DNA of 64,000 bases from assembly GCA_022478985.1 (NCBI GenBank), contig JAKSZP010014455.1, forward strand, positions 124,001 through 188,000, read 5' to 3'. Made by a program: the position numbers and the translations under genes. Shown one piece after another: positions 43,692 to 53,550 of the stretch (positions are counted from its first letter, which is position 1; every line of letters begins with the position of its first letter). This DNA comes from Massospora cicadina. Taxonomy: Eukaryota; Entomophthoromycota; Entomophthoromycetes; Entomophthorales; Entomophthoraceae. The notes under the pieces are model-generated. The model did not search any database and was not told where the DNA came from. It saw only the letters and a list, made by a program, of their open reading frames with translations.

Positions 43692-44660
43692 TGTATAGCG
43701 TGAGGTAATTTTACGCGCTATTTGTACAGGTTATTGTTGGCTGGTCTACCTCTACCATATAGCACAACTACGTGGTAGGCTCCTGAATCTTAAGTATAGA
43801 TATGACTATGCCAAAAATTCATTTTCTCTATTTTCAAGCTCAGTTCATAGATTAAGCTACGCCTAAGAGCTAACCAACTTCATATGTAAAATATAGGAGG
43901 TGTGAAGTATTTTATTAAAAATAAAGGATGGTACTATTTAAAGTAATAGGATAGAATCAATAAAGTGATGTGGAATAGGCACATACCACATGTGAGGGTG
44001 GAAGTAAATTAAGGAAGGTAGGAGGTGATGGCACATTTCAGATTCAGAGTTAGATTAGATTATGATCCATCATTGAAGACTAGACTGAGAATAACAATGT
44101 AGCATGGTTAGGTGGTGTCCATTATCTTCCAATAGACAGCAAGGCATAATAGTTGGTTAATGCATTGAATAGAGGAGCTAGACACTAATCACAACATCAG
44201 CCCTCTATCAAGACAATACTAAGTTAGCTCAGCTGTTTTTCCAATCTCACTGGTTAGTGGAGCACTTAAAGGCGATTTATTCAGTATTTGTTAATCAATA
44301 ACTCGATGTTATTATAAAAAACTCCTCCTGAAAAATATATATTATTATTGACTTTGGGCGTTATGCTTAAGAAAAACATTGTTAGGTGACTAATATTTAT
44401 TTTGGGCAATAATCCTAATTAAATATAAAAAATATTATTTATAAAATAATGTTGATAGCAAACATTAAGTTTACATCAATCATTGTAATAAATTAATTGT
44501 AACCCCAAAATTGAGGTTTCAATAAAATTAGATAATTCCCAAAAGGTCCTATTAAGGAACTTGTGCCTCTCAATAACAAGGGTTATTTTACCTATGTAGT
44601 GAATGAGAGGTGGGTCAGAGCCTACCCTTATATGGCTCTACCCTTCTGGTCTTTCTACCA
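43692..44660 (-). repeat. GyG 5' LTR (about 969 bp)
   Basis: Intact partner of the split 3' LTR. In plus orientation it starts TGTATAGCGTGAGG and ends TTTCTACCA. Confidence 0.65.
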
Positions 44661-44950
44661 TCAAGGAGTAGCTGGGGAGGATTAGAGGATGTGCAATGAG
44701 GTAGTAGAGACCAGATGGAAGCATCAGCTGCCAAGTTGTCTTTACCTTTAATGTGATTTTATAAATAATAGATTTGTTTCCTCTTAAGGGAAATAAGCCA
44801 ATTTAAAATACCAATGAGTTAAGAAAGATAAGTTGAATCTGTAAAACTTTTTTGAGTTTTCCAATTTGTGTGTTAGTGTGTAGAACCCATCCCCAATAGG
44901 TTTGGGCACCATAAAATCATTTTTATCTGAAATGAAATTAATTCTACCAT
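44661..44950 (-). other. Spacer with a fragment shared with 53.98-54.33 kb
   Basis: About 290 bp. On the plus strand CCATCCCCAATAGGTTTGGGC (around 44889) recurs as CCATCCTCAACAGGTTTGGGC near 54010. On the minus strand both can be read as a VPKPIGDG or TPKPVEDG phrase. Probably a remnant of an unidentified element. Confidence 0.35.
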
Positions 44951-45580
44951 TGAACAGAAATCTAAACATATGGCTTCCTCCCGCTATGTTGAGTGCAAGG
45001 ATAACTTAGTTTCGTATTGGTGTTCAACCAATCTAATATTATCTCAGTAAGTCTGGTTGCCCCAGAAGGCAGGTAGGATACAATTGGTACAATTGATTAA
45101 CGGCAACTAGAAGCTGAGGATGTTAAAAGATAAGTATAATATTTAGTTCCTTATGGTTTTCAGTGAATCAAATTTTGAAGTTTAATAATGAGAAAATTAA
45201 CAATACAGTGAAGAATCTGCTGAGATTGAACCAAGCAAATAGTGAGTGAGTTCACCTGCTTAGTAGAATTTGTGGGAGCTATACAGCAAGAACGAGTTAC
45301 TGTAGTAGTGGAGAATGGGAAAAAATCCCTCTATGTTAGTAGGATGCAGTGGACTCTGTAGCGCAAAATTTGACAGTGTAGATTTATAAGTTTGGCTTAT
45401 AAAGCTGCTGTTAATAATAATTAAGTTGTGTTCCTAGAAGCCTTTAGCTTTCTTTTTATTGTAACTTACTATCTTTGTTTGAAAAACGACGAACTTCATA
45501 TCATCCTTCTGTTGTATCAATAGGCTTATCCTCTGTGCAACTATCTTAAAGAGCTTATTGTAGCCACTAGAAATACTACA
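44951..45580 (+). repeat. GyE 5' LTR (630 bp)
   Basis: Matches 50980-51634 through TTTCCTCCCGCTAT-like, AGGATAACTTAGTT, GGCAACTAGAAGC and ATCCTCTGTGCAAC. Starts TGAACAG (TGTTAGA in the 3' copy) and ends ACTACA. Confidence 0.88.
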
Positions 45581-45581
45581 T

Positions 45582-45600
45582 TAGTGCTTACTACAGGTGG
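45582..45600 (+). promoter_or_regulatory. GyE primer-binding site
   Basis: TAGTGCTTACTACAGGTGG, two bases off the shared core. Confidence 0.75.
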
Positions 45601-45643
45601 CTCACTTATTCAACCCCTTAAGCCTGTTCGCCTGTCTTTATAA

Positions 45644-47060
45644 ATGGCAGATATATCAAAAACCAAGATAAACCATCTTCATCCATCAAGTTGACGCAGT
45701 GTGCTGACCTTAAGCTTGTCCTGGACACTGCGTGCTGAACCAACGGTGGGCTGCGTTGTGAGCATAAGGTCTTGGTGGATCAGATTAAAATAATAAATGG
45801 GTTACTTTGTAACCTTGACCTACAAAACTTACTATTAGCCGACCTTCTCAGCATCATGGTCGTTCAGATTTTGTGCGTTGAGCAGCGTTTGGATGAGGGA
45901 TCTTCTTACTTCAATGTTCAATGCAGACCTGACGGCCAACAAGAAGATGACAGCGGGGAACTGGGGCGCTGTGATAAAGGAGCAGCCCAAGGCGAGGCTG
46001 AGGAGCGCTTCACTGGTCAAGCAGGCCGCGGAAGTCTGTATCCTCATAGTAGTAGCTCAGGAAGTGATTCCGCTTCTTTGGAAGGAGTTCCACATGTGCA
46101 TGTGGTGCCGCTGACTGAGGAAATCCAGCCAGCACCCAAATCAGCCAATCAACCAATTTCAGTTTTCCCTTATGAGCTCTATTCTTTCCAAGGACCAAGT
46201 TATGTCCATCAGGATGTGCAACAGTTCTATCCAAGCCTTACATATTTGAACATGTTGAGGAAGTGCGCATCAATACGTTTCCCTTAATCAACCATGATGG
46301 GAACTTACATGGGTTCTTCAAATGGTTTTTATTTGCTGTAGAAGGGGCTTCAGAACTCCATAAGGGCAAGCTGTTGTTCTCCACCTTAAACGTCAAGAGT
46401 GATGACCAGGTTATGTGTTACTTTGGAAACAGCTCCGTCACCTACCTAGAGGTCAAAGAGATAGTGCTATGGATGTTTGGGGTTGGGGGTAGAAAAATGG
46501 CGCAATGGAAAGAGGACTTTTAACCATTGGATTTCAGCAAAATGATACATTGAAGGAGCTTGCAGTTAATTTACTGGAAAAGCACACATCTTAGTTAGGG
46601 GCGGGCACGTTGGCTGAGGCTAATGTTAGAATCGCCATGATGGTTGTAGTAAAATTGCATTGCAAGCTGTTCAATGCAATGGCTTCAGTCCTGCAAGGGG
46701 ATATTCCCTTGCGTTAAATCGTTTACTACCTGAACCAGAAGTATACTACATTCAGACTGCATAATTTGGAGTGGAAGCTTTCCATGCCTGCTGCTGGAGC
46801 TCTTTCTTGGGCGGCACCCAACAATTTATCCACTATCCTCTGGTTAATCTTGTTCATTGCATAACCTTTGGTAAAATTACATTTCCACGCTCAACTCTCA
46901 ATATGAGCCATTCTGGAATACTCAGAGATGGGATGTTGTTGAAGTAACTTGTTATGAATGTGGTCGCCTTAATCATATTGCCTTGAACTGCCCCACTACC
47001 CAGCAGGCGCAACTCGTACAGTCAAATTAGTATGACCAGGGAAAAGCTCAAGCAGAGTAG
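45644..47060 (+). pseudogene. GyE gag with intact CCHC knuckle
   Basis: Likely start is the ATG at 45644 (MADISKTKINHL). An open stretch, 45772-46287, is followed in another frame (46263-46523) by NHDGNLHGFFKWFLFAVEGA and a VTYLEVKEIVLWMFG block, the capsid region shared with GyC and GyF. Near 46640-46735 LHCKLFNAMASVLQGDIPLR continues the capsid. At 46950-46991 the zinc knuckle CYECGRLNHIALNC is complete, suited to packaging element RNA. Frame breaks separate these parts. Confidence 0.7.
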
Positions 47061-47489
47061 AGATGAGAATCTCTACTTATGCTGGTTCAATTTCAATTGC
47101 CCCAACTAAATACAATAAGACGCTTTCTGCTGGACCTTGTTATCTCGCAGATGAGCTGCTCTATCAACAACCAGAGAACAACCTACTTGTGCTGAACTGT
47201 TTTAAAGTCAAAATGACTGTGATGGAGGAGGGTCATCAAGGTATGTTAAAACCCTATTCCTGCCAGAACCTGGAGCACGCCTCATCTTATGAAACCTGAC
47301 ACTCCTCTGACATGCCATTGTTAAGGGGGTAGACATAGCCATCCCGGTGGATGAAATTATCAAAAAATATCCAAAGGTAGGAGTGGAATCATGTGGTTCC
47401 TCTAGAATAATGATTTTTTGGGCATCCATTTATTAAATACCCAAGGTTCTTCTTGTTAATAATGCACATATTGTGATTTTATTGTTTCA

Positions 47490-48400
47490 AAGACCAAAGT
47501 GCGTGAAATTATAGATATGGGCGCACCAGTTAACATTGTATTAACTAATCTGGTGACTAAGTTATCACGTAAACCAGACGTGGAGAATCAGCTGGTTTAT
47601 GGAACTGCTGGGGCAGAATGCACCGTTTTTGAAGGAGTTTATAGTGTGCTACCCCTGTGGGTTGGGTCAATCACTATCTCTGCCCTGGACATCGTGTTGA
47701 CAAAATAATAACTATGCCCTGCTGATAGGAGCAGCTTTCCTGCGCCACTTTGGTGCTGTAGTGGATATGGTGGAAAGGAGATTTGAGTTTCTGGGTCAAA
47801 GGATTTTGGATTGCATCACTTCATTTAGGGTACTCAAGTTCAACCGTATGGGCAGGTTAATCTGGCATACTGTGACAGAGTAATCCCTGTCCGCTATAAG
47901 CACTTAAAAAGCAGTGTCCTCATGAATATAATATATGAGTACCAGGGTTTACCACTTCAATCCTCAGCTGCTATTACTATCTCCTCTGGTCACCAAGATA
48001 TTTTGGGGACAGAACTCGAGATTGAGATACCCAAAGGGCTTTATGGGTAGATCCTGGGACCCTATCAGAAATCCCGACTTAAACCCCATGTAGCCCCATA
48101 GATCAACTTAAATGGACAATGGAAATCTAAGCGCTGCTAGACAACCTGCAGAAGGTGCCATTAAAGATTCACCAGCGTCAGGTGGTGGCGTACTTGCACC
48201 TGAACCCTAAAATCAGTATTACAGGTTCACAAATTTGGTTCACTAGATGAGTCTGGACTTCCCACTGTACAACACTTTGGTGTAATGACAGTGGTTTTAC
48301 AAAAAGACCAAGAGGGGTTATCAGAAGAACAGAAGGATCGAGTCCTGGCCTTATTTGAGAAGTTACAGGCGATTTTTGCGTCTGATGATCATGATATTGG
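47490..48400 (+). pseudogene. GyE protease and linker
   Basis: KVREIIDMGAPVNIVLTNLV (47490-47550) is the retropepsin site with DMG in place of D-S/T-G, so activity is doubtful. After a frame break NNYALLIGAAFLRHFGAVVD (about 47707-47765) is the second block. The lineage-specific linker IEIPKGLYG appears about 48020-48050. An acidic GSVDEQK-like stretch and HDIGCIHGVV near 48390 lead into RT. Confidence 0.65.
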
Positions 48401-49330
48401 ATGCATTCATGGAGTCGTTCATTGGGTAAATATGGAGGATTACCTCCTATTTGTTCCTGGATAATCCTCCACTCAAGGGTTGTGGAGGAGATATTACCAA
48501 ATGAAATACAGAAGCTACTGGATCAGGGGATGCTGGAGCCATCCAAAAGTCCCTGGGATTCGACTGTATCAATTGCTAAGAAGAAGGATAGCATCAACCA
48601 GGTAGTGAACAACTACCAAAATCTGAACAGAATCACCAAAAAAGATTCATACCCGTTGCCTCAAATTGATGATGCATTTAAATCAGTTAGGCGATATTCA
48701 CTATTTTTTGGCCATGCATCTGATATTGGGTAATTAAAAATTGAGCTGCCAGCGGCGGAACAAGAGAAGTGCGCCATGAACACTTCCACAAGGTTATTCC
48801 AGCCTACTCATATGCCACAAGGGCTATGAAATGCCATGGCTACATTCCAAAGGGCTATGGATACTATTCTAAGGGATCTGAAGTTGTCATGGGTCCTTGT
48901 TTACCTCAATAATATCAACTTTTTCTTGAGGACGTTTTTGGAGCAACTGGATCATTTGGAGCAGTAATTCCGCCGGCTTTCTGACGCCAATATAAAAAAT
49001 AAGCCCTATTAAACCACTTCTTTCAAAAAGCAGCTGTAGTATCTTGGGTTCATAGTGGACTAAAAAGGACTTAGGCCACAACTAACTAAAGTGAAAGGTA
49101 TCAGGAAATTAACACAGTACCAAGAGAGGCATTCAGTTGTTTCTGGGCATATCCAGATACTAATGACGCTTCATTACCACTTTTAGTAGTATTAGGGCAC
49201 ACTGTTTGACATTCTGAAGAAGGATGTAACCTTTAAATGGACAGAACGACGCCAATGTTCTTTTGAAACACTCAGGGTGCTTTGGTTAGCGCACCAGTGT
49301 TGCAATATCTGAACTTCAAAAAGAACTTCA
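48400..49330 (+). pseudogene. GyE reverse transcriptase with YLNN active site
   Basis: EILPNEIQKLLDQGMLEPSK and SPWDSTVSIAKKKDSINQVV (48490-48605) and ITKKDSYPLPQIDDAF (48630-48680) are clear. They are followed by KIELPAAEQEKCAMNT, MPQGL, a stop, then TFQRAMDTILRDLKLSWVLV. The catalytic box at 48902-48913 reads YLNN, both Asp lost. GFIVD and a broken thumb block (QLDHLEQ) follow. Inactive. Confidence 0.8.
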
Positions 49331-49690
49331 TTGTTCAGACGGATGCCTCTCTTTCCACAGTTGATTGGTAATATCCTAATAGTATGACGAAGGGGTAAAG
49401 CACCCCATCACTTACTGCAGCAGAAGTCTGAACTGTCATGAGCGAATAAAATGTTGACTGAGAGGGAGTGACTAGCGGTTATTTACGCTTATAAGCAGCT
49501 TTGGGTTTAACTTCATGGAGTAAAATTTAAGGTCATAACTCACCATGCTTCCTTAAATTGGTTGAAGAGCCTCTGTGAGACGGAGGGGAGGATTGCACAT
49601 TAGGCCCTCAAGCTTCATGCTACGACTTTGAAATACACCACCGTCCTAGGGCCAAGCATCAGAACTTTGACTGTCTATCTTGGCTACTGA
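49325..49690 (+). pseudogene. GyE RNase H
   Basis: NFKKNFIVQTDASLSTV (about 49315-49365) contains the catalytic Asp. LTEREX-like, LAVIYAYKQLWV and KLHATTLKYTT-like blocks follow in broken frames up to about 49690. Confidence 0.65.
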
Positions 49691-50966
49691 CGGTCACTGT
49701 GATGGCGGATCTGGGTGATTTGCTGTATAACAAGATGATCTGCGGCAGTTATGCTGATGAACAACTTCAAGTTAATTGGTCATTGGATGAAATGAGGGCT
49801 GGCACTTTCTTGAAAAAAATATGCTCTATACAAGCAGGTCATAAGGGTTACGCTGAATTTCCCAAGATCTTCACGTCACCAAATATCATTATGAGTGCGC
49901 ACTGAGAAGTAGGTCATGTTGGAGTACGCAAAAAATTTGAGTTCCAGCATTAGCAAGATTTTCGAGAAAGAATGTATTTGACGTGCTTGAAACAATCTCC
50001 ATCTGTCTACAATGCTATGGAGAAAAGCCTTTTCTTCAGAAAAAATCTTATTGGCTTAAGAAGCCTTGCTTTTCTTAGCATACAGTATCCATTGATGTTG
50101 TGGGACCTTTGCCAATGGGCGTGAATCTCTCCAATTACATCCTGGTAGTGATAGACCATTTAATAAGGTGGTTAGAGGCGCGTGCTTTCAGAGAATTGGG
50201 GGTGGTCATCAGTCCAAGTTCATTTTGGATTGCATAATTTAATAGCCTGGTTGCCCACAGTTTATACTCAGTGGCAATGGTAAAATTTTACCTCTCATAA
50301 TCTCCCCATGATGAATGAGTTAATGGCCATCCGCGGGGTTCAAATGACCACATACCAAGCCTGAGTTTAATGGAATGGTCAAACGGGTGAATGGAACAGT
50401 GGTGAACACACTCAGGAAGCTGGTGGCAGATAGACCATTGGATTGGAGTACCCTCCTCTCCATCGCCATTTTTTCCCAAAATATTAGCTACCATACTTGA
50501 TAGGGAAGAGTCCTTTCCAGCTGTTTTATGGAAGACATTCAGCACTGCCTGCACTACTTTATTCCTGTGTATAAGATACTGGCTGAATTAATCCGTAGTG
50601 CTATCTGACAGCTTTGATGGCTACGCTAATCAAACTCCAGACCAAAGCTTACTCAACCTTTCTAGCAAAAAGATCAAAGATCATGATGCTGATTGGCTAT
50701 GGCATAGTGGGTTTCCACAGTTCACAATAGGAGAGTATGTCATGTTCCACGACAAGCATGTTTTTGGGCGGCGGAATAAGTTAACTGGCATTTGGATCAA
50801 TCCCTTTGAGATAATAGAATTAACGGGCACTGATGGCTACAAAAAATCAAGGACCCAGCGAGCGGTCAGCTCATCAAAAGAGCGCACACTAAGTTCCTCA
50901 AACTCTACAAACAGTAAGCGAACAACCTGGGCGGCCCATACCCCATCGTAATAATACCATCTGGCT
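49690..50966 (+). pseudogene. GyE integrase
   Basis: An open frame, 49699-49905 (MMADLGDLLYNKMICGSYAD), is the stretch before the zinc domain. SAH, a stop and EVGHVGVRKKFEF (about 49898-49940) give the His pair. The core keeps YILVVIDHLIRWLEAR (about 50137-50185) with the first Asp. The DNG block reads GNGKILPLI-like and is lost. GMVKRVNGTVVNTLRKLVA (about 50370-50430) has Lys where Glu is expected. HDKHVFGRRNKLTGIW (50747-50795) is the C-terminal block. The remainder runs into the polypurine tract. Confidence 0.75.
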
Positions 50967-50979
50967 AAGAGGGGGAAAA
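50967..50979 (+). other. GyE polypurine tract
   Basis: AAGAGGGGGAAAA directly before TGTTAGAAAAG. Confidence 0.8.
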
Positions 50980-51634
50980 TGTTAGAAAAGTAACCAGATG
51001 GTTTCCTCCCGCTATTTCAAGTTCTAGGATAACTTAGTTAGCATTGGTATTTAAGCTATTACATGGTAATTCGCTGGGTCTGGTTGTCCCAGGAGGCAGT
51101 TAGAATACAGCAAATATAATTCAATTACCAGCAACTAGAAGCCAAGTATAATCAAAAGTACGTATAAAATCAATTTCTTGATTGTTATGGGAAAATTAAA
51201 TGCTAAAGGTTGTGAATGAGAAAATGCAGCAATATGATGGCGAAACTGTGGATATTGGTTCAAGTAAATAGTGAGTTCACCTGTTTGGCAGAAGTTGTGG
51301 GAGCAACTGTAGCAAGAACGAGATAACTGTAGTGGTGGAGAATGGGAAAGAAATACTATATGTTAACCATCTAGTACTAAAAAAATACTCTATGTTAGTA
51401 AGTTTCAGTGGACACTGCGGCGCAGAAGTTGATATTGTAGATTTTAGGTTTGGCAGTACAAAGCTGCTATTATTATTAATAAAGTTGTGTTCCCAAAAGC
51501 GTTTAGCTTCTATTTATTATATTTTACTATCTTTTTTTGGACAATGATCATCATATTGTCCTTCCTTTGTATCAGTGGGCTATCCTCTGTGCAACAAACC
51601 ACTAAAGCTTATAAAATCCGCTGAAAATTCTACA
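50980..51634 (+). repeat. GyE 3' LTR (655 bp)
   Basis: Partner of 44951-45580, ending TTCTACA, then CCAT. Confidence 0.88.
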
Positions 51635-51638
51635 CCAT

Positions 51639-52599
51639 CCCTGTCCATTGGAATGCCCCATCAGCCCTCCAAACAGCTTCTCTGTCTCCAAAGCCATTTT
51701 CATACTGCAAAATATTTTTTAAAAAACTTAATAGTATTGATTTGAAAAGGTTCAGAACTATTTGGATTACGTACTTAGACTTTAATATTATTAATTATTT
51801 ATAATGTGAAATATTTAAATTACACAGTATAGGAAATTGGTTGATCCTAATGAACACCACGTTTATTCCTATAGAGTTTTTTAAAAAGCCTCCAACAGGT
51901 TTTAATGTCAGTTTAATGTTTTTTCCTTTTTAAAAAGCATAAATTTTCAATCATTTCCATTTATAATTGTTTTAATAACCATTAGTAGCAATGTTTTCTG
52001 TTTCTAAATGACTGAGCCTCATGGCATTTCCTCTCATCAAGTTATGAAAACTCAGTGTTTGGCTGTACCATTGGTAATACAGATGTTTTTTAGCTGATAA
52101 CTCATCCAAAATGGCAGCTCATCATATTTTTATTGCATAGTCCATAACATAATACTGACCTTTATTATCCGCCTTCTTCACCCTATTTTCTGAATTAAGT
52201 GATGTGTTGGTTTTAGTACCTGAGCAGTGTTACAACCATTGCTTCATCTGGTTTATTAGTGGTTGGCTGTTCATTTTATTAAAGCTTTTAAGATGTGATT
52301 AAATATTACCAAAATGCCCAGAAAATATTAAAGCACATTTTTAGCTACATGCTTTCATGTGTTCAGGTTAGTTACCATCTAATCACGGTATAGATCTTGG
52401 ACTGGTCACAAGTGTTTCGTGTTCTTTCTTCCAGATCTCCACCTTATCTTCCCTATACTGGAAGTAATGTGCTCAAATGCCCAATAAATGTTCGTTGACT
52501 CAGATAACAAATTAAAGAAGGTGGCTTTAAATCCTTTAGAGCCTATACTATCCATGGTATAACTAGTAGATAGTAATGTAATATATCCAGTCAAGGAGA
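51639..52599. other. Spacer, nothing recognised
   Basis: About 1 kb, AT-rich. No open frame with a motif and no LTR partner. If GyI has a 5' LTR it may lie here, but no second copy was found to prove it. Confidence 0.4.
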
Positions 52600-52699
52600 C
52601 TGTTCATCTTCCTGCAACTAGTACAGTTGACAATCCTGCAAATTACAACACCCCAGACAGTTATATCCTGCAAAGTTGCAAATAAACAAGATCATGCAT

Positions 52700-53000
52700 A
52701 TTTTTTGCCTATAGAAGTTCAGTCAGGGTCCCACAAGTGTCTATTAATGCCCTCTTAAATACAGGAGCGGATGGGAGTAATATGAGATAAAAAGTAGCAA
52801 AAGATCTAGATCTGGATCTTGAAATAGGGTCAGGAACTTTGGAGCTCCTTCAGATCCAATGACTTGATATGAAGAGATACTTAACATCCCATTTCTGTGC
52901 ACAAGCTCTTCTTCTGTGACCGTTTTGCCATAATAACAGATTTATTGTTTCCAGTATCCTTTGGATAGATTGGTACGTTGTCAACAGGTAAATATAAATC
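52700..53000 (+). pseudogene. GyI aspartic protease (decayed)
   Basis: VPQVSINALLNTGADGSNM (about 52730-52785) matches the retropepsin site with Asn in place of the catalytic Asp (NTGA for DTGA). The frame is lost soon afterwards. Confidence 0.55.
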
Positions 53001-53439
53001 TGGAGTCTAACTTCCTGTCCTCTGAGATTACTCGCATATGTTGCGAATTTTCTCTTATTTATACATTATCTTCATCTTAGGCAGTAAGCTCAATTAATGC
53101 TATGCCTACTTGAATTGATTTTGTCACCAAACTTCCCGTATGGAAAACTACTTTACAAGGATAAATTCAATATGGAAAAAGTTAATTACCTTCCTTTCAC
53201 TCTGAGTATGATGTGACTATCTGTTTAACAGTGAACTTTTTTGTATAAATTACCCCTTATATCCAAGTACCTACATGAAGATAAGGCCTTGTAGGTTTAG
53301 TTACAAGACATGCTCTTGTAGGGATAAATATTCCAGATATTATTCACCCATTGCATCGCCTATAGTTTTGCAAAGAAGGCTAATTGTACCTTAGGTCCTA
53401 TGTGGACTATGACCATTTAAAAATCACTGTAAATAAACC

Positions 53440-53550
53440 CTACCCCTTACCCTTAAAGAAAACTAGCCAAAAGATTGCAAAGGCAAAGAAATCTTATAAA
53501 CTTGACATTGTAAACGCGTTCAATAAAATGGCTTTATAATAATTCCAAAA
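53440..53550 (+). pseudogene. GyI RT, first part
   Basis: KKTSQKIAKAKKSYKLDIVN followed by AFNKMAL (about 53458-53540) corresponds to the RT segment with the first catalytic Asp (KLDLKxAFNxIR in relatives). The continuation is found at 55845. Confidence 0.5.

Larger units (their letters stand above)
21338..44660 (-). mobile_element. GyG: non-autonomous LTR element with nested insertions
   Basis: The segment 43692-44660 (5' LTR) is repeated, in the same orientation, at 21338-21780 plus 38081-38683, where the copy is split by GyD. A primer-binding site on the minus strand (43673-43689) and a polypurine tract (complement of 38684-38696) fix the orientation. The interior, 38684-43691, shows no gag or pol block. 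Apart from an ORF1-type non-LTR copy it holds a minisatellite and unrecognised sequence. That is the structure of a LARD-type element moved by the proteins of others. A target duplication could not be found. Confidence 0.65.
44951..51634 (+). mobile_element. GyE: Ty3/gypsy element (6.7 kb)
   Basis: LTRs 44951-45580 and 50980-51634 flank gag, protease, RT, RNase H, integrase and a polypurine tract in the usual order. CCAT precedes the left LTR and follows the right one (ACCAT if one ambiguous A is counted), a short target duplication. No later insertion is visible inside. The lineage is the same as GyC, GyD and GyF by its DGNLH gag block and protease-RT linker. Every gene is broken. Confidence 0.87.
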
